A stretch of 64,000 bases of DNA from DAHUYF01 sp035623985 (GCA_035623985.1 DASPSJ010000052.1:1-64000), one strand, 5' to 3'; numbered from the stretch's first letter, positions 8,230-16,667 are shown. Numbers and translations are program-made. The notes: generated by a model from the letters alone, not told the origin.

Positions 8230-8505
8230 GCTGTTTCCTCCTTCTTTGGCGGCTTCCGGCTGCGCGCGAGCGGGATCATAGCAGCGTCCGCGGGACGCCC
8301 GGAAGGCGGGGCGGCAGCGTGCCGTCGCGGCTGCGCATCGCACGGTCACGCGATGCGGTTGCGGCAAACTGACGCGATTGCCGGCCGATTAAATCGTCCT
8401 TCATGTGTCCGCGCGAAACTGCCCCTCGCCGGCAGAGGCGTCGCGCATCGAGTGGGGTCCTCGACCTGTCTCGGCTTGCAGGGACCACATTTTGAGGATG
8501 CCGCG

Positions 8506-10518
8506 ATGATCCTCCACCTTAACCATTTCCGCATCACCACGCGCATTTATGCCGGCTTCGGCGCGCTCGTCCTGCTCGGCGTCGCGCTCGCCGCTTTCGG
8601 CGTGGTGCAATTGTCGAGCGTCGGCGGCCAAGTCGGCCGCCTCGTCGCCAAATCCGACGCCACGGCGATCAATCTCGAATTCGGCCACGAACTCGAGACC
8701 TTGCGCCGCGCGACACTGCATTATTCCATGGCGGCGGACGAGGACTCGGCCAAGGAATTCGCCGATACCTACGCCCAGGCATCGACGTCGCTCAAGACCC
8801 TGATCGCCGTTATCGCCTCCGACGACCGGCGGCGCATTTACACGGATATCGAGCAGTCGCTCGATCGCGTCCACGACGATTTCGACCGGCTCGCCAAGGC
8901 CGCCAAAGCCATTCGCGAGGGCAACGTGCAACAGGCCAAGATCGGCGGCGCGCTCGTCGAGAATTTCAATCATGCTCTGGAACTCGCCCGCGGCGGCGAT
9001 GATCAGGCCGTCACGCCGGTCATGCGCGATCTCGAAGTGACGGTGCTCACCGCCCGGCTGATGGCCGCGCGCTTCAACATCTTCAATAACGCCGAGTCCC
9101 TGAAAATGGCACGCGCCGCGATGGACAAGGCCGACCAGGCGATCGATACCGCCATTGCACGCATCGGGCAGGGCCCGGTCGGCACGCAACTCGCGGTCGT
9201 CAAGCAGACATTTGCCGATTACAGCAAGAAGTTTGCGGAGGTGTCCGCAGCCCAGCTCTCCAATGGGGAATTCTACGAGAAGACGCTGGCGCCGCGCATC
9301 GTCGACATGCAGCAAGGACTCGCCGCCGCGCGCAAGTCGCTTGTCGGGGAATTCAACGACGTGAAGACGGCGACCACCGCGCAAATCTCCGAGACCTCGA
9401 CGCTGCAAGGCGGTCTCGCCCTGCTGGCGCTGATCCTCGGCGCGGTCTTCGCCGTTCTCATCGGGCGCAGCATCGCGCGGCCGGTCGGCGGCATGACCGC
9501 GGCGATGCGCAAGCTCGCCTCCGGCGACGCCTCGGTCGAAATCCCCGCGCGGAACGGCGAGGACGAGATCGCCGAGATGGGAGAGGCGGTCGACGTCTTC
9601 AAGCAGAATCTGATCAGCACCCAGGCGCATGCCGCCGAGAAACAGGCGGAGCAGGCCAAGCGGGACGCGCGGCAGAAGGCGATCGAGAGCCACATCACCG
9701 CCTTCGAGCGCGCGGTGCAGCAGGTTCTCGAAACCGTGACCGCGGCGGCGGCACAGCTACGCGGCACCGCCGAAGGCGTGGCGAAAACGGCGGAGCACAC
9801 GACCAGCCAATCCGGCGCGGTCGCCGCGGCGTCCGAGGAAGCCTCGGCCAATGTCCAGACCGTCGCCGCGGCAACCGAGGAAATGGCCTCCTCGATCGGC
9901 GAGATCGGGCGCCAGGTGCAGCAATCAAGCGAGGTCGCCGGCAAGGCGGTGAGCGAGGCGGCGAAGACGCAGGCGACGATGCAAAGCCTGAGCGCGGCGG
10001 CGCAGAAAATCGGCGCCGTCATCCAGCTCATTCAGGCCATCGCGTCGCAGACCAACCTGCTGGCGCTCAACGCCACGATCGAGGCGGCGCGCGCGGGCGA
10101 GGCGGGCAAGGGCTTTGCCGTGGTTGCCAGCGAAGTGAAGTCGCTTGCCGACCAGACCGCCAAGGCGACGGAGGAAATTTCGACGCAGATCGGCGCCATG
10201 CAATCCTCGACCAAGGAATCGGTCACCGCCATCGAGAGCATCAATCAGACGATCGTGAAGCTCAACGAGATCGCCACCGCCATCGCCTCGGCCGTCGAGG
10301 AGCAGGCCGCGGCGACGCGCGAGATCACCCGCAACACGCAAGAGGCGGCGCACGGGACCGGCGAGGTCTCCAAGAACATCGGCGGCGTCAACCAGGCGGC
10401 GCAAGAGACGGGCAGGGCGGCGTCGGAAGTTCTCGCCGCGTCGACGCAGCTCGGCCGGCAGGCGGAGATCCTGCGCGGCGAAGTCGACGGTTTCCTCGCC
10501 AAAATCCGCGCCGCCTAG
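8506..10518 (+). CDS. Methyl-accepting chemotaxis protein (membrane chemoreceptor)
   Basis: The 670-residue protein starts at the ATG at 8506, with GAGGA 7 bases upstream. It has a membrane helix at about 13-33, a helical periplasmic sensor of about 260 residues (HBM/four-helix type by its length and heptads), a second membrane helix near 300-322, a HAMP domain (ARPVGGMTAAMRKLASGD onward, about 325-375), and a cytoplasmic signalling coiled coil with the highly conserved hairpin tip (SQTNLLALNATIEAARAGE, about 513-531). There is no C-terminal CheR-tethering pentapeptide. The ligand cannot be read from the sequence. It stands alone, with no che genes nearby. Confidence 0.95.
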   Translation: MILHLNHFRITTRIYAGFGALVLLGVALAAFGVVQLSSVGGQVGRLVAKSDATAINLEFGHELETLRRATLHYSMAADEDSAKEFADTYAQASTSLKTLIAVIASDDRRRIYTDIEQSLDRVHDDFDRLAKAAKAIREGNVQQAKIGGALVENFNHALELARGGDDQAVTPVMRDLEVTVLTARLMAARFNIFNNAESLKMARAAMDKADQAIDTAIARIGQGPVGTQLAVVKQTFADYSKKFAEVSAAQLSNGEFYEKTLAPRIVDMQQGLAAARKSLVGEFNDVKTATTAQISETSTLQGGLALLALILGAVFAVLIGRSIARPVGGMTAAMRKLASGDASVEIPARNGEDEIAEMGEAVDVFKQNLISTQAHAAEKQAEQAKRDARQKAIESHITAFERAVQQVLETVTAAAAQLRGTAEGVAKTAEHTTSQSGAVAAASEEASANVQTVAAATEEMASSIGEIGRQVQQSSEVAGKAVSEAAKTQATMQSLSAAAQKIGAVIQLIQAIASQTNLLALNATIEAARAGEAGKGFAVVASEVKSLADQTAKATEEISTQIGAMQSSTKESVTAIESINQTIVKLNEIATAIASAVEEQAAATREITRNTQEAAHGTGEVSKNIGGVNQAAQETGRAASEVLAASTQLGRQAEILRGEVDGFLAKIRAA

Positions 10519-10547
10519 CCCGCCGCATCGCGGGCGGGTATCCGCCC
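10518..10547 (+). terminator. Overlapping GC hairpins after the chemoreceptor gene
   Basis: GCCCGC (10518-10523) can pair with GCGGGC (10530-10535), and GGGCGG (10532-10537) can alternatively pair with CCGCCC (10542-10547). The two hairpins share bases, so only one can form. No U-run follows. It begins at the chemoreceptor stop codon and may act as a weak or Rho-aided terminator. Confidence 0.35.
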
Positions 10548-10659
10548 GGTCCGGTCCCCTCGCGCGGCGGCTGGCCGCAGGACGGCAATGAAGCTGGAGA
10601 AGCGGCGGGGCGGCGGCTAAGCTGGCGGCGAGAGAAAAAGAAGCCGGGGGGAGGAAGCG

Positions 10660-12204
10660 ATGACGGAGATCGCCATCGGCCGCGTCATCAGCGGCGAGCG
10701 CGAGATGACGCGCGCGACGGTCATGGAGCGCGCCGCGCGCGCCGCGCGCGGCCTGATGGAGTTCGGCGTCAAGGCGGGCGACGCCATCAGCGTCGTGCTG
10801 CGCAACGATTTCCCGTTCTTCGAGGCGAGCTATGCGGCGCAGCTTCTGGGCGCCTACAGCGTGCCGGTGAACTGGCACGGCAAGCCGCCGGAGATCGGCT
10901 ATGTGCTCGGCGATTGCGGCGCCAAGGCGGTGGTGACGCATGCCGACCTGCTGCCGCAAGTGGCGCCGGCGGTGCCGGCGGGAGTCCCGCTCTTCGTCGT
11001 GCCGACGCCGCCGGAGATCGCCCGCGCCTACGGCATCGCCGGCGAAGCCTGCCGCGTGCCGGCGGGCGCACGGCGCTGGGACGAATGGCTCGAGGATTTC
11101 GCGCCGCTGCCGGAAGCCTTGGCCGGCGGGATCTCGAGCATGATCTACACCTCGGGCACCACCGGCAATCCCAAGGGCGTGCAACGCTTCATGGGCGAAG
11201 GCGCGGGGCAGGCGATGGCGATGGTCGCGCGCGACGTCATGGGCATCACGCCGGGCCGCATCATACGCACCGTCATCACCGGCCCGCTCTATCACTCGGC
11301 GCCGAATTTCTTCGGCCTCTATGCGGTGCGCGACGGCGGCCTCGCCATCCTGCAGCCGCGCTTCGAGGCGGAAGAGCTGTTGGCTTTCATCGAGCGCTAT
11401 CGCATCACCCATCTCCATATGGTGCCGACCATGTTCGTGCGGCTGCTGCGGCTGCCCGAGGCGGTGAAGCGGCGCCATGACCTCTCGTCGCTGGAATGGG
11501 TGGTGCATGCCGCCGCACCTTGCCCGGTCGACGTCAAGCGGCGGATGATCGAATGGTGGGGACCCGTCATCGCCGAATATTACGGCGCCACCGAGACCGG
11601 CGCCGTCACCTTCCACACCGCCAAAGAGGCGCTGGCGAAGCCCGGCACCGTCGGACGGCCGCTGCCGGGCGGCGTCGTGCGCATCTACGACGCCGCGGGC
11701 CGCCTGCTGCCGCCGGGAGAGGCGGGCGAGGTCTATCTCTGGCTCGGAGGCTGGCCCGATTTCACCTATCACGGCCTCGACGACAAGCGGCGCGAGATCG
11801 GGCGCGACGGCCTCGTCTCGGTCGGCGACGTCGGCTATCTCGACGAGGACGGCTATCTCTTCCTGTGCGACCGCAAGCGCGACATGGTGATCTCCGGCGG
11901 CGTCAACATCTATCCCGCCGAGATCGAGGCGGCGCTGCTCGCCATGCCCGGCGTGCAGGACTGCGCGGTCTTCGGCGTTCCCGACGCGGAGTTCGGCGAG
12001 GCGCTCTGCGCCTATATCGAGCCCGAGCCGGGGGCGCGGCTCGGCGAAGCCGAGGTGGCGGCGTTCCTGCGCCGGCGGCTTGCCGACTTCAAGGTGCCGA
12101 AGGTGATGCGTTTCGAGACCGGGCTGCCGCGCGAGGATTCCGGCAAGATCATGAAGCGCAAGCTGCGCGATCCCTATTGGGAAGGGACGGGGCGGAAGAT
12201 CTAG
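10660..12204 (+). CDS. AMP-forming acyl-CoA ligase (ANL superfamily)
   Basis: The 514-residue protein carries the adenylate-forming enzyme motifs in order: the P-loop YTSGTTGNPKGV (about 163-174), YYGATETGAVT (A5 motif, about 307-317), the C-terminal domain hinge DRKRDMVISGGVNIYPAEIE (about 406-425) and the catalytic lysine K496 in SGKIMKRKL. It activates a carboxylic acid with ATP and transfers it to CoA. The overall style (short N-terminus, VPVNWHGKPPEIGYVL) matches long/medium-chain and bile-acid or crotonobetaine-type ligases, but the substrate cannot be read. A GGGGGAGG site precedes the ATG. It is monocistronic; an IS fragment follows. Confidence 0.93.
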   Translation: MTEIAIGRVISGEREMTRATVMERAARAARGLMEFGVKAGDAISVVLRNDFPFFEASYAAQLLGAYSVPVNWHGKPPEIGYVLGDCGAKAVVTHADLLPQVAPAVPAGVPLFVVPTPPEIARAYGIAGEACRVPAGARRWDEWLEDFAPLPEALAGGISSMIYTSGTTGNPKGVQRFMGEGAGQAMAMVARDVMGITPGRIIRTVITGPLYHSAPNFFGLYAVRDGGLAILQPRFEAEELLAFIERYRITHLHMVPTMFVRLLRLPEAVKRRHDLSSLEWVVHAAAPCPVDVKRRMIEWWGPVIAEYYGATETGAVTFHTAKEALAKPGTVGRPLPGGVVRIYDAAGRLLPPGEAGEVYLWLGGWPDFTYHGLDDKRREIGRDGLVSVGDVGYLDEDGYLFLCDRKRDMVISGGVNIYPAEIEAALLAMPGVQDCAVFGVPDAEFGEALCAYIEPEPGARLGEAEVAAFLRRRLADFKVPKVMRFETGLPREDSGKIMKRKLRDPYWEGTGRKI

Positions 12205-12257
12205 CGCGGGGCGGACGGTTGATGATTCTCCGCGGTGCAAATATCGTGGAGAGAAGG

Positions 12258-12578
12258 ATGCGAAGCAATTTGTCCTGGCTGAGTGAGGAGCAATGGGAGC
12301 AAATCCAGCGGCATTTGCCGACGGACGTGCGGGGCAAAGAACGCATGGATGATCGGCGGGCGATCAGCGGTATTTTGCATGTGCTGAAGAGCGGCTGCCG
12401 CTGGTGCGATTGCCCGCCTGAGTACGGCCCGCCGACGACGATCTACAATCGGTTTGCGCGATGGGCGGAACGGGGCGTGTGGGAGCAGATGTTTCAGGCG
12501 CTGGCGGCTCGCGGCAGGTCGACAGAGAGGCGAATGATCGAGTCGACGCACATCAAGGCGCACCGCTCGGCACCGGGC
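12258..12578 (+). pseudogene. IS5-family transposase, N-terminal fragment
   Basis: From the ATG at 12258 the frame encodes the N-terminal third of an IS5-group (IS427-like) transposase: LSWLSEEQWEQIQRHLP, the DDRRAISGILHVLKSGCRW block and IESTHIKAHRSAPG, the first part of the DDE domain with its first aspartate position occupied by IEST-H context. Right after the codons for SAPG the match stops and the sequence switches to an unrelated coding remnant in another frame. About two thirds of the transposase and the right inverted repeat are absent, so it is inactive. It is the left scar of the accessory island that runs to 16.7 kb. Confidence 0.82.
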
Positions 12579-12592
12579 CTGAGACTCGGGCA

Positions 12593-12895
12593 ATGCGCAA
12601 GCAACTCCATGCCGATCTCGCAGCCCATCAAGTACGGTGGGACGAAGCGGCTGCGGCCCTCGGGCTTGATGATTTGAACAAGCGCGACAGTGCGGCGCAG
12701 CAGTGCACCGAGGCTGTCGCCGAATCCTTGCTCAAAGCGCCCGCCGGCAATTTGGGCGGCATCGCTACGAAGCTCACCCTCATCCCAGAGTTAGGTGAAC
12801 CCTCACCACGGGATCAGGAATTCCCATGGCCGCAACTCCGCTCCGCCCTTGACGACCTGCACAGAGTCGCGAATGTTCCACTCCTATTTCCCTGA
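12593..12895 (+). pseudogene. C-terminal remnant of an unknown protein
   Basis: An open frame of 100 residues (MRKQLHADLAAHQVRWDEAA onward, ending with EFPWPQLRSALDDLHRVAN) has sound codon use and an amphipathic, helix-rich composition, and begins abruptly at the broken edge of the IS5 fragment. There is no ribosome binding site before the first ATG. It looks like the downstream end of a gene cut by the IS insertion or by a deletion. An intact small gene using this ATG cannot be excluded. No family was recognised. Confidence 0.5.
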
Positions 12896-12909
12896 AACTG
12901 CTCCGGTCT

Positions 12910-12961
12910 CCTCCCACAATGGGAGGTTTTTCTTGCCTCCCGTAGCGGGAGGTGCTATCTT
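12910..12961 (+). promoter_or_regulatory. higBA promoter with two palindromic operators
   Basis: Two 17-base perfect palindromes of the same design, CCTCCCA-CAA-TGGGAGG (12910-12926) and CCTCCCG-TAG-CGGGAGG (12936-12952), stand 26 bases apart centre to centre. A promoter TTGCCT (12933-12938), 17-base spacer, TATCTT (12956-12961) overlaps the second one, so a dimer bound there would block RNA polymerase. The first palindrome is followed by five Ts and could also terminate transcripts from upstream. The predicted transcription start coincides with the higB GTG at 12968, pointing to a leaderless mRNA. The likely ligand is the HigA antitoxin. Confidence 0.65.
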
Positions 12962-12967
12962 TCCGGC

Positions 12968-13267
12968 GTGAGGGTAATCGCGCTCCGCACACTTCGCGAG
13001 TTTTGGCAGCAGCCGGGGCGCGCGGACGCCGAGCAGCCATTGCGGACATGGTTCCGCGAGGTCGAGCGCGCCGACTGGCGGACTCCGGCTGATATTCGCG
13101 CCCGGTATTCGTCGGCAAGCTTTTTGAATGACAACCGCGTTTGCTTCGACATCGGAGGCAATAAGTATCGGCTCATCATCCGCGTGCTTTACCGGCACCA
13201 CGCCGTCTATGTGCGGTTCATAGGCACGCACGCGGAGTATGACCGGATAGACGCGAATACCGTCTAA
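12968..13267 (+). CDS. higB: HigB-type toxin (mRNA interferase)
   Basis: The 99-residue protein has the RelE-fold HigB signature: MRVIALRTLREFWQQPGRAD, then EPLRTW-like EQPLRTWFREVERADWRTP, the central ARYSSASFLNDNRVCFDIGG (family form A.Y..a..l...r.vFNI.GN.YRLI) and NKYRLIIRVLYRHHAVYVRFIGTHAEYD at the C-terminus. Members cut mRNA on the ribosome. It begins with a GTG that has no Shine-Dalgarno sequence and lies only about 7 bases after a good -10 element, so it is probably translated from a leaderless message. It is followed 24 bases later by the antitoxin, the toxin-first order typical of higBA. Confidence 0.92.
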   Translation: MRVIALRTLREFWQQPGRADAEQPLRTWFREVERADWRTPADIRARYSSASFLNDNRVCFDIGGNKYRLIIRVLYRHHAVYVRFIGTHAEYDRIDANTV

Positions 13268-13291
13268 ATATCGAGTACAGGAGTGCGTCGA

Positions 13292-13672
13292 ATGGATATC
13301 CGACCGATCAAGTCCGAGACGGATTACCGGGAAGCGCTGGCGACCATCGACCGGCTCACGGCCGGCGACCGCGAGCCCGCGGAAGGGACGCCGGAAGCGG
13401 ATATGCTGAGCGTGCTCATCACCCTCGTCCATGCCTACGAGGCCGAGACCTATCCGATTGACTTCCCCGATCCGATTGAAGCCATCAAATTCCGCATGGA
13501 ACAGGCCGGCTTGACCCGGCGCGATCTTGAGCCCGCGATCGGTGGAGACGGCCGTGTCTCGGAGGTGCTGAACCGCCGTCGTCCTTTGACGCTGCCCATG
13601 ATCCGCCGCCTCCACGAGATGTTCGGCATCCCGGCGGAATCTCTTATCCGCGAGTATGAAGCGGCGCAGTGA
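13292..13672 (+). CDS. higA: HigA-type antitoxin
   Basis: The 126-residue protein starts at the ATG at 13292, with AGGAG 8 bases upstream. The N-terminal half (MDIRPIKSETDYREALATID through VLITLVHAYEAETYPI) is the toxin-binding domain seen in this HigA subgroup. The C-terminal half is a helix-turn-helix (IKFRMEQAGLTRRDLEPAIG, then VSEVLNRRRPLTLPMIRRLH). It neutralises HigB and represses the operon, most likely at the two palindromes upstream of higB. The gene pair is intact and may stabilise the accessory island around it. Confidence 0.92.
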   Translation: MDIRPIKSETDYREALATIDRLTAGDREPAEGTPEADMLSVLITLVHAYEAETYPIDFPDPIEAIKFRMEQAGLTRRDLEPAIGGDGRVSEVLNRRRPLTLPMIRRLHEMFGIPAESLIREYEAAQ

Positions 13673-13684
13673 TCGCCGTTGAGG

Positions 13685-13704
13685 CCGAGGCGCGCACGCC
13701 TCGG
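13685..13704 (+). terminator. Hairpin after higBA
   Basis: CCGAGGCG (13685-13692) pairs perfectly with CGCCTCGG (13697-13704) around a 4-base loop, 13 bases after the higA stop. No U-run follows, so termination would be weak or Rho-assisted. Confidence 0.4.
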
Positions 13705-13867
13705 ATACCTCTCGGTGGCGCTGAGGGTGCTGGTCGGACCGTTGATCCCCGGGCCAAGCAAGTCATTGCACGAGCCGTTCAAAGGTGGGAGCTTGTCCGT
13801 ATTTGGCGAATGTCGATTGAGATCGGCAAAGTGCGGCACGGGCGGCCGGTCCAAAGCGGGGCGGGCT

Positions 13868-15463
13868 ATGACGGCAAAGGTGATCCAGGGTTGGTTTCTC
13901 GGAGGCCGGCCAAAATTATTGCCGTCCTTCCAGCCGAAGATTGCGCCGCCACCGATTCAGGCCAAGACGGCGGGTCCGCCGGCAGCCGTTCTTGCTCGCC
14001 GTCCCCCTGGTCCTCCCGCGCCGGCATTTGGGGCACCACCGCCGGGGCCGCCGGCGCCGGCTCTTGCCGCGCGGCCGAAGGCGGTGCAGCGCCACGGCGC
14101 GGGCGGTGCGTTCGCGCTGGAAGCCGGGCAGCTCGGGCTCGCGTCGGGCGGCGGAAGGCCGTTGCCGGAGGCGGTGCGCGGGAAGATGGAGGCCGCCTTT
14201 GGCGCCGATTTTTCGCATGTGCGGGTGCATGTGGGGCCGCAGGCCGAGCGCATCGGCGCGATTGCCTTCACGATCGGCTCCGACATCTATTTCGCACCCG
14301 GCCGCTACCAGCCTGCCACGGTCCAAGGCCGGCACCTGCTGGGTCATGAACTCGCGCATGTCGTGCAGCAACGCGCCGGCCGCGTGCGCAATCCGCTCGG
14401 ATCAGGACTCGCCATCGTCCAGGACACGGCGCTCGAAGCCGAGGCGGACCGCCTCGGCCGGCGTGCCGCCGCCTCGGCGTTGCCGTCCGGCAACATCCAG
14501 ATGTCCGCATCCACGAATTTCCACCGCGCTTCCCCCCAGTCCGCAGCGGGACATGCCGTGATGCAGCGCCGGGCCGCCGCGCGGGTTCCCTCCGTGCACG
14601 GCGCCGGACCGTTGCGAGGGAGCCGAGGCGGTGTCGTGCAGCGTATGGAGATGGAGCTGACGAATGTCGGCGAAGGTAAGCGCTCAGGCCAGATCGTCGG
14701 GTTGATGGACGAAGAAATAGACCTGGAACAGATGACGCTGGACGTGAAGAGCGTCTGCAGGAAAGTGCGACATTGGGCGACTCAGAATTTGCATGAAGTC
14801 CGCGTCGAGACAGGAAGGGATCTGTTCTTTTACAACAAGTGGGCGTGGACATGGGCTGCAAAAGCGCCAAATGAAAGCACGGTGGTGTATCAGCTTGCGC
14901 ATTGGGATATCGAGGGAGAAGGGCCGGGCGACACGGTGGCGATGCTGATGGATTTTGCGCTCGCGTGGAAGCACATGCGGGATGAAGAAAACGAATCAAG
15001 CCTGGACAAATATGCCCACGAGTATGCAACACAAAGGACAGTGACGCGGAGGACACAGGAATATCTGGAAGAAAAAGGACGACAAGTCCCGCTCAGCGAG
15101 GAGGAGTTGCAGCAAAAGTTCGAAAAGTCGAAAAAATTCCTTACCGACGCGCATGTAGAGGCGAACACACCGAACGTCAACGAACGCTTTCCCCCCGGCA
15201 CGGAGCTGGGCGAGCTCCGGAGACGCCACGGATACGAAATCCAGGCAGGGCCATCATCATCGACCGCGACCCTGCTCTGGCTGCTCCGTCGCGTGGGCGG
15301 CATAACGCAGAGAGAAGCAAAATCCGTCGCACACGCGTTGGCCAGCCAATATTGGGGCAAAGGATTGAAATGGGTCTCGCGCCAGTATCACACCAAATTC
15401 GAAGTCATGATCCCACTGGCGCGGCACCTGAAAAAATTCCAAGAGGAACAAGAGATAATATAG
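13868..15463 (+). CDS. DUF4157 (eCIS core) protein with unknown C-terminal domain
   Basis: The 531-residue product starts at the ATG at 13868 (MTAKVIQGWF). Residues 15-85 are a Pro/Ala-rich low-complexity region. Residues about 100-175 are a DUF4157 domain: LPEAVRGKMEAAFGADFSHV, RVHVGPQAERIGAIAFTIGS and the metalloprotease-like HELAH motif at 160-164 in GHELAHVVQQRAG. VQR or VVQR tags recur, as is usual in this family. The remaining 280 residues are more polar and AT-richer, and I recognise no domain. DUF4157 proteins are often cargo or processing parts of extracellular contractile injection systems or polymorphic toxins. No injection-system genes are in the window, and no signal peptide is visible. 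Confidence 0.8.
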   Translation: MTAKVIQGWFLGGRPKLLPSFQPKIAPPPIQAKTAGPPAAVLARRPPGPPAPAFGAPPPGPPAPALAARPKAVQRHGAGGAFALEAGQLGLASGGGRPLPEAVRGKMEAAFGADFSHVRVHVGPQAERIGAIAFTIGSDIYFAPGRYQPATVQGRHLLGHELAHVVQQRAGRVRNPLGSGLAIVQDTALEAEADRLGRRAAASALPSGNIQMSASTNFHRASPQSAAGHAVMQRRAAARVPSVHGAGPLRGSRGGVVQRMEMELTNVGEGKRSGQIVGLMDEEIDLEQMTLDVKSVCRKVRHWATQNLHEVRVETGRDLFFYNKWAWTWAAKAPNESTVVYQLAHWDIEGEGPGDTVAMLMDFALAWKHMRDEENESSLDKYAHEYATQRTVTRRTQEYLEEKGRQVPLSEEELQQKFEKSKKFLTDAHVEANTPNVNERFPPGTELGELRRRHGYEIQAGPSSSTATLLWLLRRVGGITQREAKSVAHALASQYWGKGLKWVSRQYHTKFEVMIPLARHLKKFQEEQEII

Positions 15464-15625
15464 GTCAACCGCGATGGCGCTCACCGGCTGGGCCGGGATG
15501 AGCCGGTCCATCGCGGGATTATCGCGTCGCCGTCGGCACGCGCGCGCCTCGATCGCGCGCCTGCGCGGCCCATCCAGCCTTTCGATCGGCGCCGCCCATC
15601 GCCGCCGTGCACCCACCTCATCCTA

Positions 15626-15655
15626 AATCCTTCTCCGCCCTCCAGGGCGGAGAAG
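15626..15655. terminator. 14-base perfect hairpin between converging genes
   Basis: TCCTTCTCCGCCCT (15626-15639) pairs with AGGGCGGAGAAGGA (15642-15655) around a two-base loop. It sits between the converging DUF4157 and SEC-C genes and on the minus strand is followed by three Us. It is most likely a bidirectional terminator. Hairpins of this make-up are often dispersed repeats in GC-rich alphaproteobacteria. Confidence 0.6.
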
Positions 15656-15709
15656 GACTTGTCGCCGTCTGCGGCGCGAGGGTCTACTTTTGCCGCGGGG
15701 CGCCGCAGG

Positions 15710-16402
15710 TCAGTCGGCGCGAGCGCAGCACTGTTTGAACTTTTTGCCGGAGCCGCAGGGACAAAGGTCGTTTCGGCCGATTTTGAGCGCGACGCGGAGG
15801 GCATGCGTCACGGGGTCGGTACGGCGGTTCCCAGTGCCCCGCTCGCGCCAGAAGGCGGCGATGCCCATGACGCAGGCGGGAAGCATATCAGGCGCCTCTT
15901 TCCTGACCTCGTTCCCGGCTTCGGCGTCGAGGCCGAGCGCCGACTCGCCGTTCTCGTCGCAGCAAAGCGCGAGAATCGGAAAGAGGAACAGCCCGTGCTC
16001 CTCCGCGTTGAAGAGCGGATCCCAGGCCTTCGGCCGCAACCCCACGGCGAGCGCGAAGCCTTCCGCCCAGTCGGCGGCGATCACGGTGTCATCCGGCGTC
16101 GTCCAGAAAATCGGCTTGAAAGTTCCCTCCTGGATCTGGAGGAGAATCTCGTTGTAGCGGCTCATGATGCCGCCGAGCACGGCTTGCGCCTCGCGGTCGC
16201 CGTCGAAGACCGGCTCCTCGCCGCCCCAAACGACGGGCAGCCATTCGCTCGGCATGATGAGCTCCGGCCCGATGGCAATCCCGGTCAGGAAGCCATCGAG
16301 ATCGGACAGCAACATGCTCTCTGGCGGCGAGCGCTCGGAGACCAAGAAGGCGTGAAGCGCTTCGTGGCCGACGCCTGCGACCGGAATTTCCAATCCGCTC
16401 AT
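15710..16402 (-). CDS. UPF0149/YecA-family protein with SEC-C zinc motif
   Basis: The 230-residue protein starts at the ATG at 16402, with AGGGGGG 6 bases upstream. The N-terminal 180 residues are the YecA/YgfB helical domain (LSDLDGFLTGIAIGPELIMP, WLPVVWGGEEPVF and the conserved ADWAEGFALAVGL segment). The C-terminus is a SEC-C zinc-binding motif, IGRNDLCPCGSGKKFKQCC, as in SecA. The function of the family is unsettled; the SEC-C tail suggests contact with ribosome, SecB or nucleic acid. It converges on the DUF4157 gene. An IS66 scar lies just upstream. Confidence 0.9.
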   Translation of the reverse strand: MSGLEIPVAGVGHEALHAFLVSERSPPESMLLSDLDGFLTGIAIGPELIMPSEWLPVVWGGEEPVFDGDREAQAVLGGIMSRYNEILLQIQEGTFKPIFWTTPDDTVIAADWAEGFALAVGLRPKAWDPLFNAEEHGLFLFPILALCCDENGESALGLDAEAGNEVRKEAPDMLPACVMGIAAFWRERGTGNRRTDPVTHALRVALKIGRNDLCPCGSGKKFKQCCARAD

Positions 16403-16487
16403 GCTCGCCCCCCTGCTGGAATGAACCATCATGCCACGATCGGGAAGAGCTTGCGACGATGATTTCACGCGGGCGGCGACATGCGCC

Positions 16488-16667
16488 CTTGCCCTTCGAT
16501 CTCCAAGGGAGCGATTCATCGAGTCGCGACGCCAGGCGATCGTCGGTCCGGCGGAGCACATCGCCGAGCCGGGCCGGGAGGCGGACGCCATCGAGCCCGG
16601 CCGTCTCGACCGGCGCGACCATCGCGGCAGCGCGTTCGCCGCCGTCATTGACGCGCGCGGCTCTCAC
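16488..16667 (-). pseudogene. IS66 transposase (TnpC) C-terminal remnant
   Basis: Reading the minus strand, about 55 codons resemble the end of IS66-family TnpC: GGERAAAM (family GGERAAAMYSLI), then ETAGLDGV (family ETAKLNGV), then DVLRRTDDRLASRLDESLPW (family DVLARIADHPASRIDELLPW). The frame begins inside the end of the neighbouring membrane protein gene and has no start or upstream transposase. It is a decayed insertion-sequence scar marking the right side of the accessory island that began with the IS5 fragment. Confidence 0.7.

Noticed and set aside
7228..8505. Long upstream extension in frame with the chemoreceptor gene
   Set aside because: It runs through the SRPBCC gene and opposite the PEBP gene with no domain; a good ribosome binding site supports the ATG at 8506.
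13762..13776. TTGATCCCCGGGCCAA as a further FNR-type box
   Set aside because: The right half lacks TCAA at the correct spacing.
13673..13867. 63-residue N-terminal extension of the DUF4157 protein
   Set aside because: The extra residues show no conservation and include the hairpin region after higA; the ATG at 13868 begins with MTAKVIQGW, a plausible family start.
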